Positions 1-10,249 of a DNA stretch of 64,000 nt are shown one piece after another. The stretch comes from Elymus sibiricus (taxonomy: Eukaryota > Streptophyta > Magnoliopsida > Poales > Poaceae). A model generated the notes under the pieces. It worked only from the letters and a program-made list of their open reading frames with translations. It was not told the DNA's origin and made no database searches. The translations under genes were made by a program, and so were the position numbers. Numbering within the stretch: the first letter of the stretch is position 1; each line of letters begins with the position of its first letter. The stretch lies in assembly GCA_039707655.1 (NCBI GenBank), contig CM077665.1:442183531-442247530 (forward strand), in the 5' to 3' direction.

Positions 1-125
1 GTGAGGCAAAGAGAGAAGGTTGAGCTGTGAGAGGCAGCAAGAGGTAGAAAAAGAGCGGCGCTGCGAGAGGCGGCGCCAACACCTGCTGCTCTGCCTCTCC
101 CTCTCGGTCGCGCTGACGGCGGCGT
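1..125. other. Foreign sequence at the 5' breakpoint of SCPL gene 1
   Basis: These 125 bases have no counterpart upstream of exon 3 in the other three SCPL copies, where exon 2 and intron 2 are expected. Homology to the other copies starts abruptly at about 126, inside exon 3. The stretch is purine-rich, then GC-rich, and one + frame encodes a short hydrophobic run ending in a stop at about 125-127. There is no ATG in that frame, so I do not call a gene. It marks a rearrangement junction whose other side lies outside the window. Confidence 0.6.
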
Positions 126-401
126 GAGCCTTACAACGGCACCATACCGAGCCTGGAAATAAATCCCAACTCATGGACGAAGGCCGTCGGTCATGTTCTG
201 CACCCTGCAGGCTGCAGCTAGCCAATTAGCCATATTACATATCCACGCTCATTCCTGTATTGACCATTGCAGGTGGCAAATATCCTTTTCGTCGACACAC
301 CGGTTGGGGCAGGGTTCTCCTTTTCAAGACGACCCCAAGGCTACCATGTTGGGGAAGTATCCACCTCATTGCAGCTCCATGAGTTCCTTATCAAGGTGCT
401 A

Positions 402-652
402 CTTCCTCCCTTCCATAATGTAGTGTATATAAATATTTTAAAAAGTCAAACTTCATCAACTTTGACCAGTGAAAAAAATAATTACATCTAGAATGCCTAA
501 CATATATCATTGTATTCATCATAAGACATAGTTTCATATTGTGTATATTTGATATTATAGGTATAAATAGTTTTGTCTATAAATTTAGTCAAAGTTGGCA
601 AAATTTGACTTTTTAAGAAATTTATATGCACTACGTTATGAAACGGATGGAG
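402..652. mobile_element. Stowaway-type MITE in intron 4 of SCPL gene 1
   Basis: This 251-bp AT-rich insertion has terminal inverted repeats of Tc1/Mariner Stowaway type: CTTCCTCCCTTCCATAATG at the left end, and at the right end a sequence whose reverse complement is CTCCATCCGTTTCATAACG. It is flanked by TA dinucleotides (400-401 and 653-654). Genes 2, 3 and 4 have the empty site, with CTACCTGACTGC following the donor. It inserted into the TA of the donor-proximal GTGCTA and left the GT donor at 396-397 intact. Confidence 0.9.
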
Positions 653-936
653 TACCTACCTGCTTACCTAGCCATTCCCATCCACACATTTGTTGCGATG
701 CATTGATTGGCAGCACCCTCCTTACTGATTTATCCACGTCACCTTGTCCAGTGGATCAGCGACCACCCCAAGTTTCTATCAAGTCCTCTCTACATCGGGG
801 GAGACTCGTACGCTGGAAAAATTGTACCATTCATCGCACAAAAGATTTCCGAAGGTAAGCACACTTGCTGTATATTTCCACGTATCCAACATTGAGCATG
901 AGTTTATAGTTGACTGAATTCGCTGATTTCACCACA

Positions 937-1058
937 AGGTAAACATGGTAAGCCATCTCAAAATGAAAGAAAAAAAGAGTATTACTAGCTGAGTAAGTTC
1001 AACTCTATGTTCATGGTTTTGTTTACCGACTGCGTCATCTTTATGCTTTCATCCCTAC
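937..1058. other. Intron 5 segment kept in genes 1 and 4, deleted in 2 and 3
   Basis: These 122 bp run between two copies of the hexamer AGGTAA (937-942 and 1059-1064). Gene 4 has the equivalent segment. Genes 2 and 3 lack it, with a single AGGTAA at the junction (24686 and 47840). The pattern is a microhomology deletion. In genes 2 and 3 exon 6 then uses an AG (accacaag) that lay inside the intron in the longer form. Confidence 0.85.
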
Positions 1059-1236
1059 AGGTAATGAAATTAGAAGGAGACCCCTTCTTAATCTCAAGGT
1101 ATCTACCGTAACCCTCACAATTATTCTAGACAAGAGACTATGGGATAATACATGTGGCTAAAAACATGCATATCGTGAAACACGCATCACAAATGTATAC
1201 GCGAAGGTGATATGTGTTTTATCGGTTTTGATATTC

Positions 1237-1237
<1 letters not shown>

Positions 1238-1279
<42 letters not shown>
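1238..1279. repeat. (TTA)n microsatellite, intron 6 of gene 1
   Basis: Uninterrupted trinucleotide repeat of about 13-14 units. The same locus is longer in genes 2 and 3 and degenerate in gene 4, so array length labels each copy. Confidence 0.95.
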
Positions 1280-3633
1280 GTGTTTCTATAGTGAGCTTTG
1301 GATGGCTCATAACTTGTGTCACAAGATTTCATTCATTATTGTGTTTGTTTTATCGGGCGCCGTTATAGTATAGGCCAATCTCGATATCGCAACTACCCCG
1401 AGGCCCTATGTGTCAGGATCATTAGCTTATATCATGGGTCCGGTCCATGTCGCCAACACATACACATCCCAACGATCTATCCACTTATGGTCCAACCCAA
1501 GCAGCTAACACATGTGCATCCGCACAAGAATGCCGATATAAAGGAAACCAACAAGACGGTATGTGTTGCTGTCACGGATGGGGATGTTTTTTTTAATAGT
1601 TTGGGTTACATACCACGTGTGTCACATGGTCACGGATGGGAATGTTGTTGCGTCTATCTCCAAGAGTGTCTTTTACTTCCGAGTTGTGCCTAAATGCAAT
1701 ATGTGGCATATCATTTGCTATCAGCTCCACAGGCGTCTCGGGGCTTCACTGTCTATATGTATAACGAAAGAGAGCAATAAATCGAAATGTGTGTTTGTTA
1801 ATGACAACACATCTACTAGCACCCACTACCGGCTATGCCACAGAAAACGTCTTCGCTGTAGTAACACCACTAGAGGAATGGCAAAGGAAAATATCATTTG
1901 AATATGTGCAGTGATGTGTAGTTTTAATTGTCTTGTTGCATAGAAGCGAAATCATTCATAATTTGGATACTCACTCCGAAAGCTATTGTATTCTGAACTT
2001 TTACTCAAAACGTATGCAAAAGAAAAACCTTGTGTCCCTTCCTGTGCGGAAAAGAACACATGTTTGTACTTGTGTTACCACAACCTGAGGATAAACTTTG
2101 AAGGGAAGGCATAAATTTGACCCATTAAAATAAACAATGTTGAATTTGTTGTTTTCGTTTTTCAAGCTATGTTTCAAATTTGGATACATATTATATCTAC
2201 GTCGTAGATTATCTTTGGATATTTTGACAATGTCTAACATTTGAATTAATTCGTCATTGCACCGGATGTGTTATGCTTCCTGGTTTCGGATCGTGCTTTC
2301 TTCCTGACATTCCACATTGTCCCGGATCATTACAGGATCAAGGATGTCGATTAGGGTGGGGCAGTTTGAATAGGAGATTGCAAGTTTTAATTTATTTTAG
2401 GGAATTGCATATATAAATAATATGTAAGTGTGACTACCTGAGACAACCTACATGATATGGCAACTAGCAAATAAAAACAAGATAAAGAAATGGTCAACAC
2501 TAAGTAAGTAATGCACGAAGTCATAAAAATGACCAAAAGGGCTCAGAGTCGATGTTGATTAAAACATAAGTTAATGTCCTTGGAATAACTTTAATATTTG
2601 TGGTAGACGCTTCGCACACCGAGTCAAAAAACGACTAAGGTCCAGCCTTCTTCTGGTTAAGCTTCGGCCACAATACACAAGCACAACCACCAAGGGTAGA
2701 TCTTGAGGCCATCTCCAATCTTTACAAATTTTCGGGGCAAATACAGATTTTGATGCTCCCAGTGAACTCTAGACGCCTAAGGATTCCCAAAACTCCTAAG
2801 CGTTAGGTATGAAAACTCAGCGGAAACAGATGAACCAAGTGTTGTTGCATTTGTTTCTTTACTTGTTAGCGAAAGTGAAACACAGATGAAAATCTTGTAA
2901 AGAAATACGAAGTAACATTGCTGAAATGGAATACAAAGCTAACCTGGTGCGGCCACCTATACCAAAGTGAAAGGTTACACAAACATAGAAACCCCAACAA
3001 CCATATAGAAAAATGCACACAAAATAACAAAAGAGTTCAAATGCGCACCAGCGAGGAGACGAGGAGGTGTGCCGGCGAGCATGCCTAGAGGATGTGAGTG
3101 GGAGGTGTGTAGTCGCCCGGGGGGTGGGGTGTGGGGAGGAGGATCACAAGACTAGTGGGGTAGGGGTTTGTTTTTGTGCGGATAGGAATCTGTTGTTTCC
3201 AGAGTGCATATATGTTGGGGTGGAATGGGCTATGCCGATAAGCGGAAATTTCTCCGCATAGTTTTACTAAAATTTCTATTCATATTGAAGTTACACCAGA
3301 AAGCGCCATTCTATCTCCCTTCCATTATAAAATATCCAGTCTGGTTCTGTTATTTAAATTCCATTTCCGATTACGTATTTACGGTCTGTTTTTTCCTGAA
3401 TGGATGAAATGTTTCTGCCTAGTTTTCATCCTAGAAAGAAGCATGAAAACCCACACATTAGGTCTGTTTATGAAATGTATATAGTACAAAATCCAAATTA
3501 CAAATACTGCAAACATTGCATTGCTTTATATATCAAAATATTAGATTGAGGTACATGATGTTTTAACTGGTAAAGGTAAATTATGCTAGAAAACTCAACA
3601 AAAAGTATTCATCCTTTAATTTGGTATGCCATC
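1280..3633. other. Intron 6 of SCPL gene 1, proximal part without genes
   Basis: AT-rich intronic sequence between the microsatellite and the first recognisable repeats. I see no open frame with protein features. About 2785-3236 is absent from gene 4, whose intron reads straight from the 'gcctaaggat' landmark to the 'tttctccgcatag' landmark near 63950. So roughly 450 bp was inserted in genes 1-3 or lost in gene 4. The equivalent sequence in genes 2 and 3 is about 24950-27320 and 48076-50450. Confidence 0.6.
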
Positions 3634-3720
3634 TTTTAATTAACGAAGCATAGGCGACGGATCTTCATAACTATGGCTAAGTGGATCACGGTCAATGGCG
3701 TACATATACCATTTTAGCCG
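3634..3720. repeat. Left copy of a diverged direct repeat in intron 6 of gene 1
   Basis: About 87 bp, starting TTTAATTAA and ending CATTTTAGCCG, recurs at 3946-4031 with many substitutions. The inverted-repeat element at about 3747-3916 lies between them. Genes 2 and 3 keep only this left copy. Confidence 0.75.
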
Positions 3721-3746
3721 TTATAAAATTTTAAAATTATAATGTA

Positions 3747-3916
3747 TCTAGGGCGCATCTAGATGTGTCCTAGTTATTGCACATCTAAATGACCCAATCA
3801 AACATAAAAAGAAAAAGAAATTAGAATAGAAAATATCAACACAAATCTCCGTGTAAAATCAACAATGTAGGCTCAGATGTGCAATATTTATGGCACATCT
3901 GGATATGCTCTAGCCT
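3747..3916. mobile_element. MITE-like inverted-repeat element in intron 6 of gene 1
   Basis: The two ends are imperfect inverted repeats of about 45 bp. The left arm contains CATCTAGATGTG and TATTGCACATCT, and the right arm contains AGATGTGCAATA and CACATCTGGATATG. The internal spacer is short and AT-rich. I cannot assign a superfamily because no clean target duplication is visible. Genes 2 and 3 keep only the left arm (27432-27507 and 50561-50636) because a deletion removed the rest. Confidence 0.65.
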
Positions 3917-3945
3917 AACCCAAAGATATATATCTTATGGCTAAC

Positions 3946-4031
3946 TTTAATTAAAAAAGCATAGACGGCGGATCTTCGTCACTATGGTTAAGTGAATGAT
4001 GGTCAATGACGTACATATACCATTTTAGCCG
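3946..4031. repeat. Right copy of a diverged direct repeat in intron 6 of gene 1
   Basis: Diverged second copy of 3634-3720, sharing the landmark GTACATATACCATTTTAGCC. It is absent from genes 2 and 3, where a 533-bp deletion covers it. Confidence 0.75.
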
Positions 4032-4101
4032 CTGATAGAACTATAAAACCATGGCTAACCTAAACATATTTATCTTTTTGCAGTTTAAATAAGCACACCA
4101 T

Positions 4102-5546
4102 TGCAAGGAGAGCCTTGGCTCAGTGGTTGAGCATGCGATTGTGCAGCCTAACAATCCGAGTTCAATTTCTAGAATTGACAGGCGATGCACAGTGGTTTTC
4201 CCCCATTTATTGAGGATCGAGCTTGGAGTGTGGTGGAACCACTCATCAAAAAATATCTTGATACTCATTTGAAAAAAATATGAGGATTATGTTTATCTTG
4301 GTACTCATACTAAAATGGGTGTATTCATCCCTAGTTGGTGCAAAGGCCGGAAAGTGAAAATCTCTCCCATTTTTTGGGAGGCTACCAACTGCATAGCCGT
4401 CCCTCCCTAGCCGCCCCCGCGTCGCCCCTGCTCGAGCGACTCGGGCGAGACGAAACCCTAGCCGCCGGGGGATCTTCTTCCTTCCCCCCTCCCTTCGCCT
4501 TCGCCGAAGGACACCGCTGGCCTATAGCCCAGGGGCCGACGGCGGTGGCGGGGGCCTTCTCTCATGCGCCATGGGGATGGTGCGGAGCCCCGCTGCGTGA
4601 GGAGGTGCGGCCGATCGGGCCTTGGCGGCGCGGCGAGCGTTCCTGCCTTGACCGGCGGCGGCACGACGGTTGGCTCTGCCTCAGGCGACAATGGTTGTGG
4701 GCGCGACGGACGACCGTCGGGCAGCGACGTCGGCTGCGTTTGGCGGCGACGGGCCATCTGGCCCCGGATCAGCGGCGGCAGAATGGACGGCCTGGTGGAC
4801 GGGTCGGCGCCATGCGTGGTCTGGCCTTCGGATAGATCTAATCTGGCCGGTGCGGCCTACTTGTTGCGCGGCGGCTCAGATCGGTGGCGACCCATGCACA
4901 CGATGCTTGATGGATGTTCGTCGAGCGGATCCGGGTGAAAACCTCGTTCTCGGCTTGTTGCCAGGACCAACAATGGCGGCACTTTGGTGTCACTCCCCCT
5001 TGGGGGCGTCATTCTTGGAGGTGTACACGAGTTCGAGGGACCAGTGGACGGCTTCTTTGGTGGAGCGGTGCTTCATCTAACACATTGATGGCGACGGATC
5101 TCAGCGGCGTGGCTCAGTGGAGATTCGGCGTCCGATGCACGGAGATGGATCGCGTAGGAAGAGGACGATGTCTGGCGTCATGGTGGCGTTGATGGCAGAG
5201 AGGCCTGGCAAGGTCGGTGCGTTAGGTTCTTCTCTGAAGATGGATTGGTGGAAGACAGCGGCGACAGCACATGAGAGTGCGTCAGACCGGTTTGTACCCC
5301 AAACCCAGTATGTGGCTTGGTTGGGGCCTCCGGCTTTAGATGTCAGGCTTTCGTGCGATGTCTGTTTGGTATTAGGCTCGGACTATCGACACCCCTTCAT
5401 CAAATGGATAGAAGTAGCGATAGTTGTTGCAAACATGGTGGCTTCAGACTACCTGATGTACTATTTTATAAGGTCTTTATATATAATCAATAAAATAGCT
5501 GCATGCATCGTCGAGATGGCCGGGGGTAATCTTCCTTTTCTAAAAA
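4102..5546 (+). mobile_element. Poly-A-tailed retroposon with tRNA-like head, intron 6 of gene 1
   Basis: This 1.44-kb insertion is flanked by a 15-bp direct repeat, AAATAAGCACACCAT (4087-4101 and 5547-5561), and ends in an A-run after CTTTTCT. That is the signature of target-primed (LINE-machinery) retroposition. Its first 70 bases look tRNA-derived: a box A match TGGCTCAGTGG (4116-4126) and a box B-like GAGTTCAATTT (4158-4168), the 5' layout of plant SINEs such as Au. The body (about 4354-5100) is GC-rich, begins near a CCCTAGCCGCC motif, and has overlapping frames of which none encodes a recognisable reverse transcriptase or endonuclease. It may be one composite retroposon or a SINE joined to a LINE 5' region. 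Genes 2 and 3 carry the same insertion without its head. Confidence 0.7.
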
Positions 5547-5658
5547 AAATAAGCACACCATGTTAATCAGCTATAGTTAGCTCTGCAAAAAAACATCTCT
5601 ACTTGGCAATCCGTGCCTCCAATATTTTCGTAGCATGTGTAGAGGACACAGTTATATA

Positions 5659-5817
5659 CTAACTCGGTTCTTAAATATAAGTCTTTTTAAAGATTTCACT
5701 GTTGGACTGCATGCGGATGTATATAGACATATTTAGAGTGAAGATTCACTCATTTTGTTCCGTATGTATTTTTTATTAGAATGTCTAAAAACAACTTATA
5801 TTTAGGAACGGAGAGAG
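5659..5817. mobile_element. Stowaway MITE, intron 6 of gene 1
   Basis: The 159-bp element is flanked by TA (5657-5658 and 5818-5819). Its terminal repeats are close to the Triticeae Stowaway consensus: the left end carries TTCTTAAATATAAGTC, and the right end carries TTATATTTAGGAACGGAG. It lies about 92 bp upstream of exon 7 and is conserved at the same place in genes 2 and 3. Confidence 0.92.
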
Positions 5818-7300
5818 TATTTTCTTAGCAGTATATGCCTGCCTTTGGTAGCGTGAGTGCGGTGTTAATATATCTGATGCCATATTGATGTTCATTTCGT
5901 CATCAACAGGGCTATCTAGTAGGAAATCCGGCAACAGGTGAAAGGATCGACGAAAGCTCCAAAGTCCCATTTGCTCACGGATTTGGTATGATATCAGATC
6001 AATTATATGAGGTAATTAACCTCACCTGTATCCACTATTCCCGTTCGTCTGCTCATACACATACAACCATACATGTCAAAACTGTTGTGGTACAAATAGT
6101 ACTCATCATAGTATAAATTTCTTTCATACAGACAATATTGAGTCATTGTCAAGGACAAGACTACAAGAGTCCTACAAGCGTGCTGTGTGCCAAAGCTCTG
6201 GGTACTTTCCATAGTGTAAGGATAACTTTTATTTACTCCATAAACATGAAGAAAGTATATGATGGAGCACTGAAGGTTACAGCGGTTCCAAATAATCCCA
6301 TTGCAGCTCCTCTCCGAAGTTAAGCCGCCCCAGATTTTGACGGTCAAATGCGGTTTTTCATCTGCTGGACCGCATGCGGAGACGGGCGATTCGGCTGGCG
6401 CTGGCAGGAAGATCTTAAGGGAGGAAGCGGCTGGAATCAAAATGGGGAACCGGCTGAAACACCCGCCAGTTCGTCCTCCACTTGACTGCATTGTAAGTCA
6501 GCATCATGCGTGTATGCCTCTATCCTTTATGTGCTCCCCGTTCATTGGGCTGACCCGATCATGCATGCATGCATGATGGATCAGGACTACGCCCACTACC
6601 TGTCGTATTTCTGGGCGAACGACGAGCGCACCCGGGACGCCCTCGGCGTCAAGGCCGGCACCGTGGACGAGTGGGTGAGGTGCCAAGATGGCGGCGTCCC
6701 GTACACCAGGGACATCGCGAGCAGCATCAAGTATCACCGGAACGTTACGGCCAACGGCTACCGCGCGCTTGTATACAGGTCCTGACATTTTGGCCTGTTA
6801 CTACGGCATGAGAAACTGGGATCGGTTGGAGCGAGCTAACTGGAAGATCTGAGTGTTATTCTGATGGGGTTTTGCTTGGTGTCAATGGCAGCGGCGACCA
6901 CGATTCGGTGGTGCCGCACCTGGGGACGCAGGCGTGGGTGAGATCGCTCGGCTTCCCCATCGCCGACGACTGGAGGGCATGGCATCTCCATGGCCAGTCT
7001 GCCGGGTTCGTCGTCGTCTCCTTCTCGTTGCATGCTCTGTTTATTTCACTCACTAACAATGATTGCTCTGCCTTCTCTTCCCTGGGTTTGCAGATTCACT
7101 ATAGCTTACTCCAACAACATGACATTCGCGACCGTAAAGGTAACATTTTCTGTGTGAGTTTATGGTGCGCGTGGTTATTGGTGGATTACCGGTTCTCGTT
7201 CGGATTTGGTTTTCAGGGTGGTGGTCACACGGCGCCTGAGTACGAGCCTGAGAGGTGCTTCGCCATGTTCAGTCGTTGGATACTGAATCAACCACTCTAG

Positions 7301-7930
7301 TCTATTGCATTATGTATTGTGCAAAACGAAAACCATGTACATGTAGTTCCCACGAAACAAACATGCACATGCAGGATGTGTTGATGACTTTGCGTTGGGG
7401 TCATCTCCCCGGTACGCGGGTTGAATATACGATTCCTTTTGTGAGAAGCTGGTTTCTAGAGGTTTTGGCAAGAAACATACGGTACTAGACGTGTCTGTTT
7501 GATAAGTCATGTAGCTTCCATTTTGCACCATATAGAGTGTTGTCTTTTGCAAAACATTCTCATTTTTTTAAGATTACCTTCAGCGGTAGCTTCCATACTT
7601 CTATTTTAAATTTTCATTAGGGCATATGTAACACGATCCTAAAACCGCCCACAATCGTTCACACGTTTGTATGTGTTTTGTCATCCAACGGGGCCTGTAT
7701 TGGTCCGCCGACCGGTTCGGACGCATTTTTTCTGCCAACCCGAGACAAACTGGGGGTGGCTTTGCAGGCGTCCGGACCTCGGTCACACCCGTTTTGATGA
7801 TCATGGCCCACTAAAAAATCACACCCGCCGCTTCCGCGCTTTCCATCGAACGTCTACGCCGCTTGTCGCACCGCATACATATGTTGTATACTGCGGGCTG
7901 AATGTATGTTGTACCTGCGTTTCCCTCTCG
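7301..7930. other. 3' flank of gene 1 and unassigned spacer
   Basis: No coding sequence is supported. The first part follows the SCPL stop codon and presumably holds the 3' UTR, without a canonical AATAAA. From about 7620 to 7900 the sequence resembles low-copy transposon debris (GC-rich, with a 'gtccgccgaccggttcgg' tract) that I cannot assign. Equivalents: about 30455-31085 and 53585-54214. Confidence 0.5.
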
Positions 7931-8393
7931 CAAAGCTTGTGCCGCGTCGACGATCGCTTAAGCATCTGAAACTGCCGGCTGAAGTGGGACTGGGCGTCGT
8001 CGTGCACTGCTGGATACTGCCGGCGACTCGGCGTGTCGGCTCTTACTCCGACTCTGGTGAGGGGTTGAATGAAGTCGGTGCTTGCTATGAGAATAGTTTG
8101 CCTGCTGGACCATTGCAGTTTTGAGCATCTCGATGGCGTTCCTAACCTCAATATCAGTCGGGGTATTCCCCGTAATCGGGATCGCAGCGAGATTGTGGGT
8201 CGTCGCCTGCATATTGTCAACTGGGTTAGAATAATGACCCGACGGAGTATGAAAACGTCGAGGTGATTGCCGAGCCGGGTTTTGCTGATAAGCCGGCCCG
8301 ATTGCACTTGGAGGCACTCCTCGCGTCAATTGGGGTATGACAGGTGTCTCTCTAGGCGTGTCGGTTCCTGCTCCTCGAGCGGGTGCATCCCGC
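7931..8393 (-). pseudogene. Gypsy gag fragment, C-terminal side (spacer 1)
   Basis: The minus-strand frame contains a gag-like stretch (segments such as IEMLKTAMVQQANYSHSKH and ESPAVSSSARRRPVP) followed by an in-frame stop and a short remnant, HKLCERE. It joins the gag piece at 17334-17912 once the Copia insertion is removed; spacer 3 shows the two directly joined. The element ends here without protease, integrase or reverse transcriptase, so its 3' part was lost. The left boundary is approximate. Confidence 0.75.
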
Positions 8394-10199
8394 TGTTGGG
8401 GAACGTCGCATGGGAAACAAAAAATTTCCTACGCACACGCAAGATCTATCCATGGTGATGAGCATCTACGAGAGGGAGAGTGAATCTACATACCCTTGTA
8501 GATCGCTAAGCGGAAGCGTTAAGAAACGCGGTTGATGTAGTCGAACTTCTTCGCGATCCAAATCGCAAGTCGTCCCTCGATCCAAACACGATCTAGCACC
8601 GAACGAACGGCACCTCCGCGTTCAACACACGTACGGCTTGATGACGCCTTCACCTCCTCGATCCAGCGAGCGATGGTGAAGTAGTGGATGAGTTCCGGCA
8701 GCACGACGGCGTGGTGATGGTGGTGAGGAACAATCTCTGCAGGGCTTCGCCAAGCACTACGGAGATTGTGACGGGAGGAACTAGAGGGTTAGGGTTGCCG
8801 GCACACGGCTTGGGAAATCTTGATCTATCCCGTGTGCTAGCCCTGCCCCTCTATTTATATGTTGAGCCCTGGGGTCTAAACTTGGAGAGAAAGCCTGCAC
8901 AAGGTCGGTTTTGCCCGCACAAGGTCGGTTTGGCCCGCACGGAAAGAGTCCCACTCGGATTCCAGCAGTACCGCGTACAAGCGGTAGTACCGCTTCACAC
9001 AAGCGGTAGTACCGCTTACGCGGTAGTACTGCCTTGCCAGCGGTAGTACCGCTTAAGGCAGCAGCAAAACTTCCTTTTGCACTTTCCAATACCTCGTGGG
9101 CTTTACCCCTTTGATCCATATAAAGTGTCGTTGCACCCGAACACTTCGGTAAACATCCGGAACCCCTTCCGGTGAATTCCGGAACCCTTCCGGAGATCAA
9201 AACACTATTATCACATATATCAATCTTTACCTCCGGACTCTTCCGGAGATCCTCGTCATGTCCGGGATTTTATCCGGGACTCCGAACAACCTTCGGTCAC
9301 CAACACAATAACTCAACTATACTAATCGTCACCAAACGTTAAGTGTATAGACCCTGCGGGTTCGAGAACTATGTAGACATGACCGAGACACCTCTACGGT
9401 CAATAACAATAGCGGGACCTGGATGCCCATATTGGTTCCTACATATTCTACGAAGATCTATATCGGTCGAACCTCTATGTCAAGGATTCAGTTAATCCCG
9501 TATGTTGTTCCCTTTGTTCTTCGGTATGTTACTTGCCCGAGATTCGATCGTCGGTATCTCTATACCTAGTTCAATCTCGTTATCGGCAAGTCTCTTTGCT
9601 CGGTCCGTAATACAAGATCTCGTGGCTAACACTTTAGTCACATTGCTTGCAAGGCTCATTGTGATGTTGTATTACCGAGTGGGCCCTGAGATACCTCTCC
9701 GTCACACGGAGTAACAAATCCCAGTCTTGATCCATGCCAACCCAACAGACACCCTCGAAGATACCTGTAGAGCATCTTTATAGTCACCCAGTAACGTTGC
9801 GACGTTTGATACACACAAGGTATTCCTCCGGTGTCAGTGAGTTGCATGATCTCATGGTCATAGGAACAGATACTTGACATGCAGAAAACTATAGCAATAA
9901 ACTGACACGATCATATGCTACGTTTATAGTTTGGGTCTTGTCCATCACATCATTCTCCTAATGATGTGATCCCGTTATCAAATGACATCTCATGTTCATG
10001 GCTAGGAAACCTTCACCATCTTTTGATCAACGAGCTAGTTAACTAGAAGCTTACTAGGGACACAGTGTTGTCTATGTACCTACACATGTATTTGAGTTTC
10101 CAATCAATACAATTATAGCATGGATAATAAACGATTATCATGAACAAGGAAATATAATAATAACCAATTTATTATTGCCTCTAGGGCATATTTCCAACA
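8394..10199 (-). repeat. 3' LTR of Copia copy 1
   Basis: 1,806 bp. A TATA-like TATAAATAG reads on the minus strand at 8851-8859. The LTR is shorter than its partner because it has fewer palindromic AGCGGTAGTACCGCT units (around 8965-9055). By hand count it differs from the 5' LTR by about 29 substitutions plus that indel and one single-base indel. Confidence 0.95.
8965..9055. repeat. Cluster of palindromic AGCGGTAGTACCGCT motifs in the 3' LTR
   Basis: Several whole or partial copies of a near-perfect palindrome built on GCGGTAGTACCGC, separated by a few bases. Each could form a short hairpin. The partner LTR has two more copies. Confidence 0.85.
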
Positions 10200-10210
10200 G
10201 CCTCCCACTT
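10200..10210 (-). other. Polypurine tract of Copia copy 1
   Basis: Reads AAGTGGGAGGC on the minus strand, directly before the 3' LTR. This is the expected plus-strand priming site. Confidence 0.85.
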
Positions 10211-10249
10211 GCACTAGAGTCAATAATCTAGTTTACATCACTATGTGAT

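Larger units (their letters stand above)
126..7300 (+). pseudogene. SCPL gene 1, serine carboxypeptidase-like, 5'-truncated
   Basis: First copy of the tandem SCPL family, lacking exons 1-2 and the start of exon 3, hence the signal peptide, start codon and oxyanion region. Remaining segments by alignment with the intact copies: exon 3 remnant 126-182, exon 4 273-395, exon 5 752-854, exon 6 1061-1098, exon 7 5910-6011, exon 8 6132-6215, exon 9 6307-6492, exon 10 6585-6778, exon 11 6892-7005, exon 12 7094-7139, exon 13 7217-7300. These keep one reading frame. The active-site serine motif GDSYAGK (exon 5), the GDHDSVVP aspartate region (exon 11) and GGGHTAPEY histidine region (exon 13) are all present. 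The intron 3 donor is GC (183-184), where the other copies have GT. A Stowaway MITE sits in intron 4 just after the donor. Without a start or signal peptide it is probably a pseudogene, unless the foreign 5' flank supplies a new first exon. Confidence 0.85.

Noticed and set aside
1..125. Possible signal-peptide-coding exon fused to gene 1
   Set aside because: The hydrophobic frame has no ATG in the window and ends in a stop at the junction.
4102..4175. tRNA gene
   Set aside because: Box A and B resemble a tRNA but no cloverleaf or anticodon arm can be drawn; it is better explained as a SINE head.
4335..5566. Several overlapping open frames in GC-rich intron sequence (also near 27528 and 50657)
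   Set aside because: Frames exist on both strands in the same DNA, contain no known domain, and coincide with the retroposon body. GC-rich composition alone explains them.
8965..9055. Regular palindromic repeats considered as a CRISPR-like array
   Set aside because: Spacers are only a few bases and the array sits in a plant LTR; no cas genes are present.
8684..9200. Open frames inside the LTRs (also near 15781, 31839 and 38936)
   Set aside because: They lie within LTR sequence bounded by exact target duplications, on both strands, without domain features.
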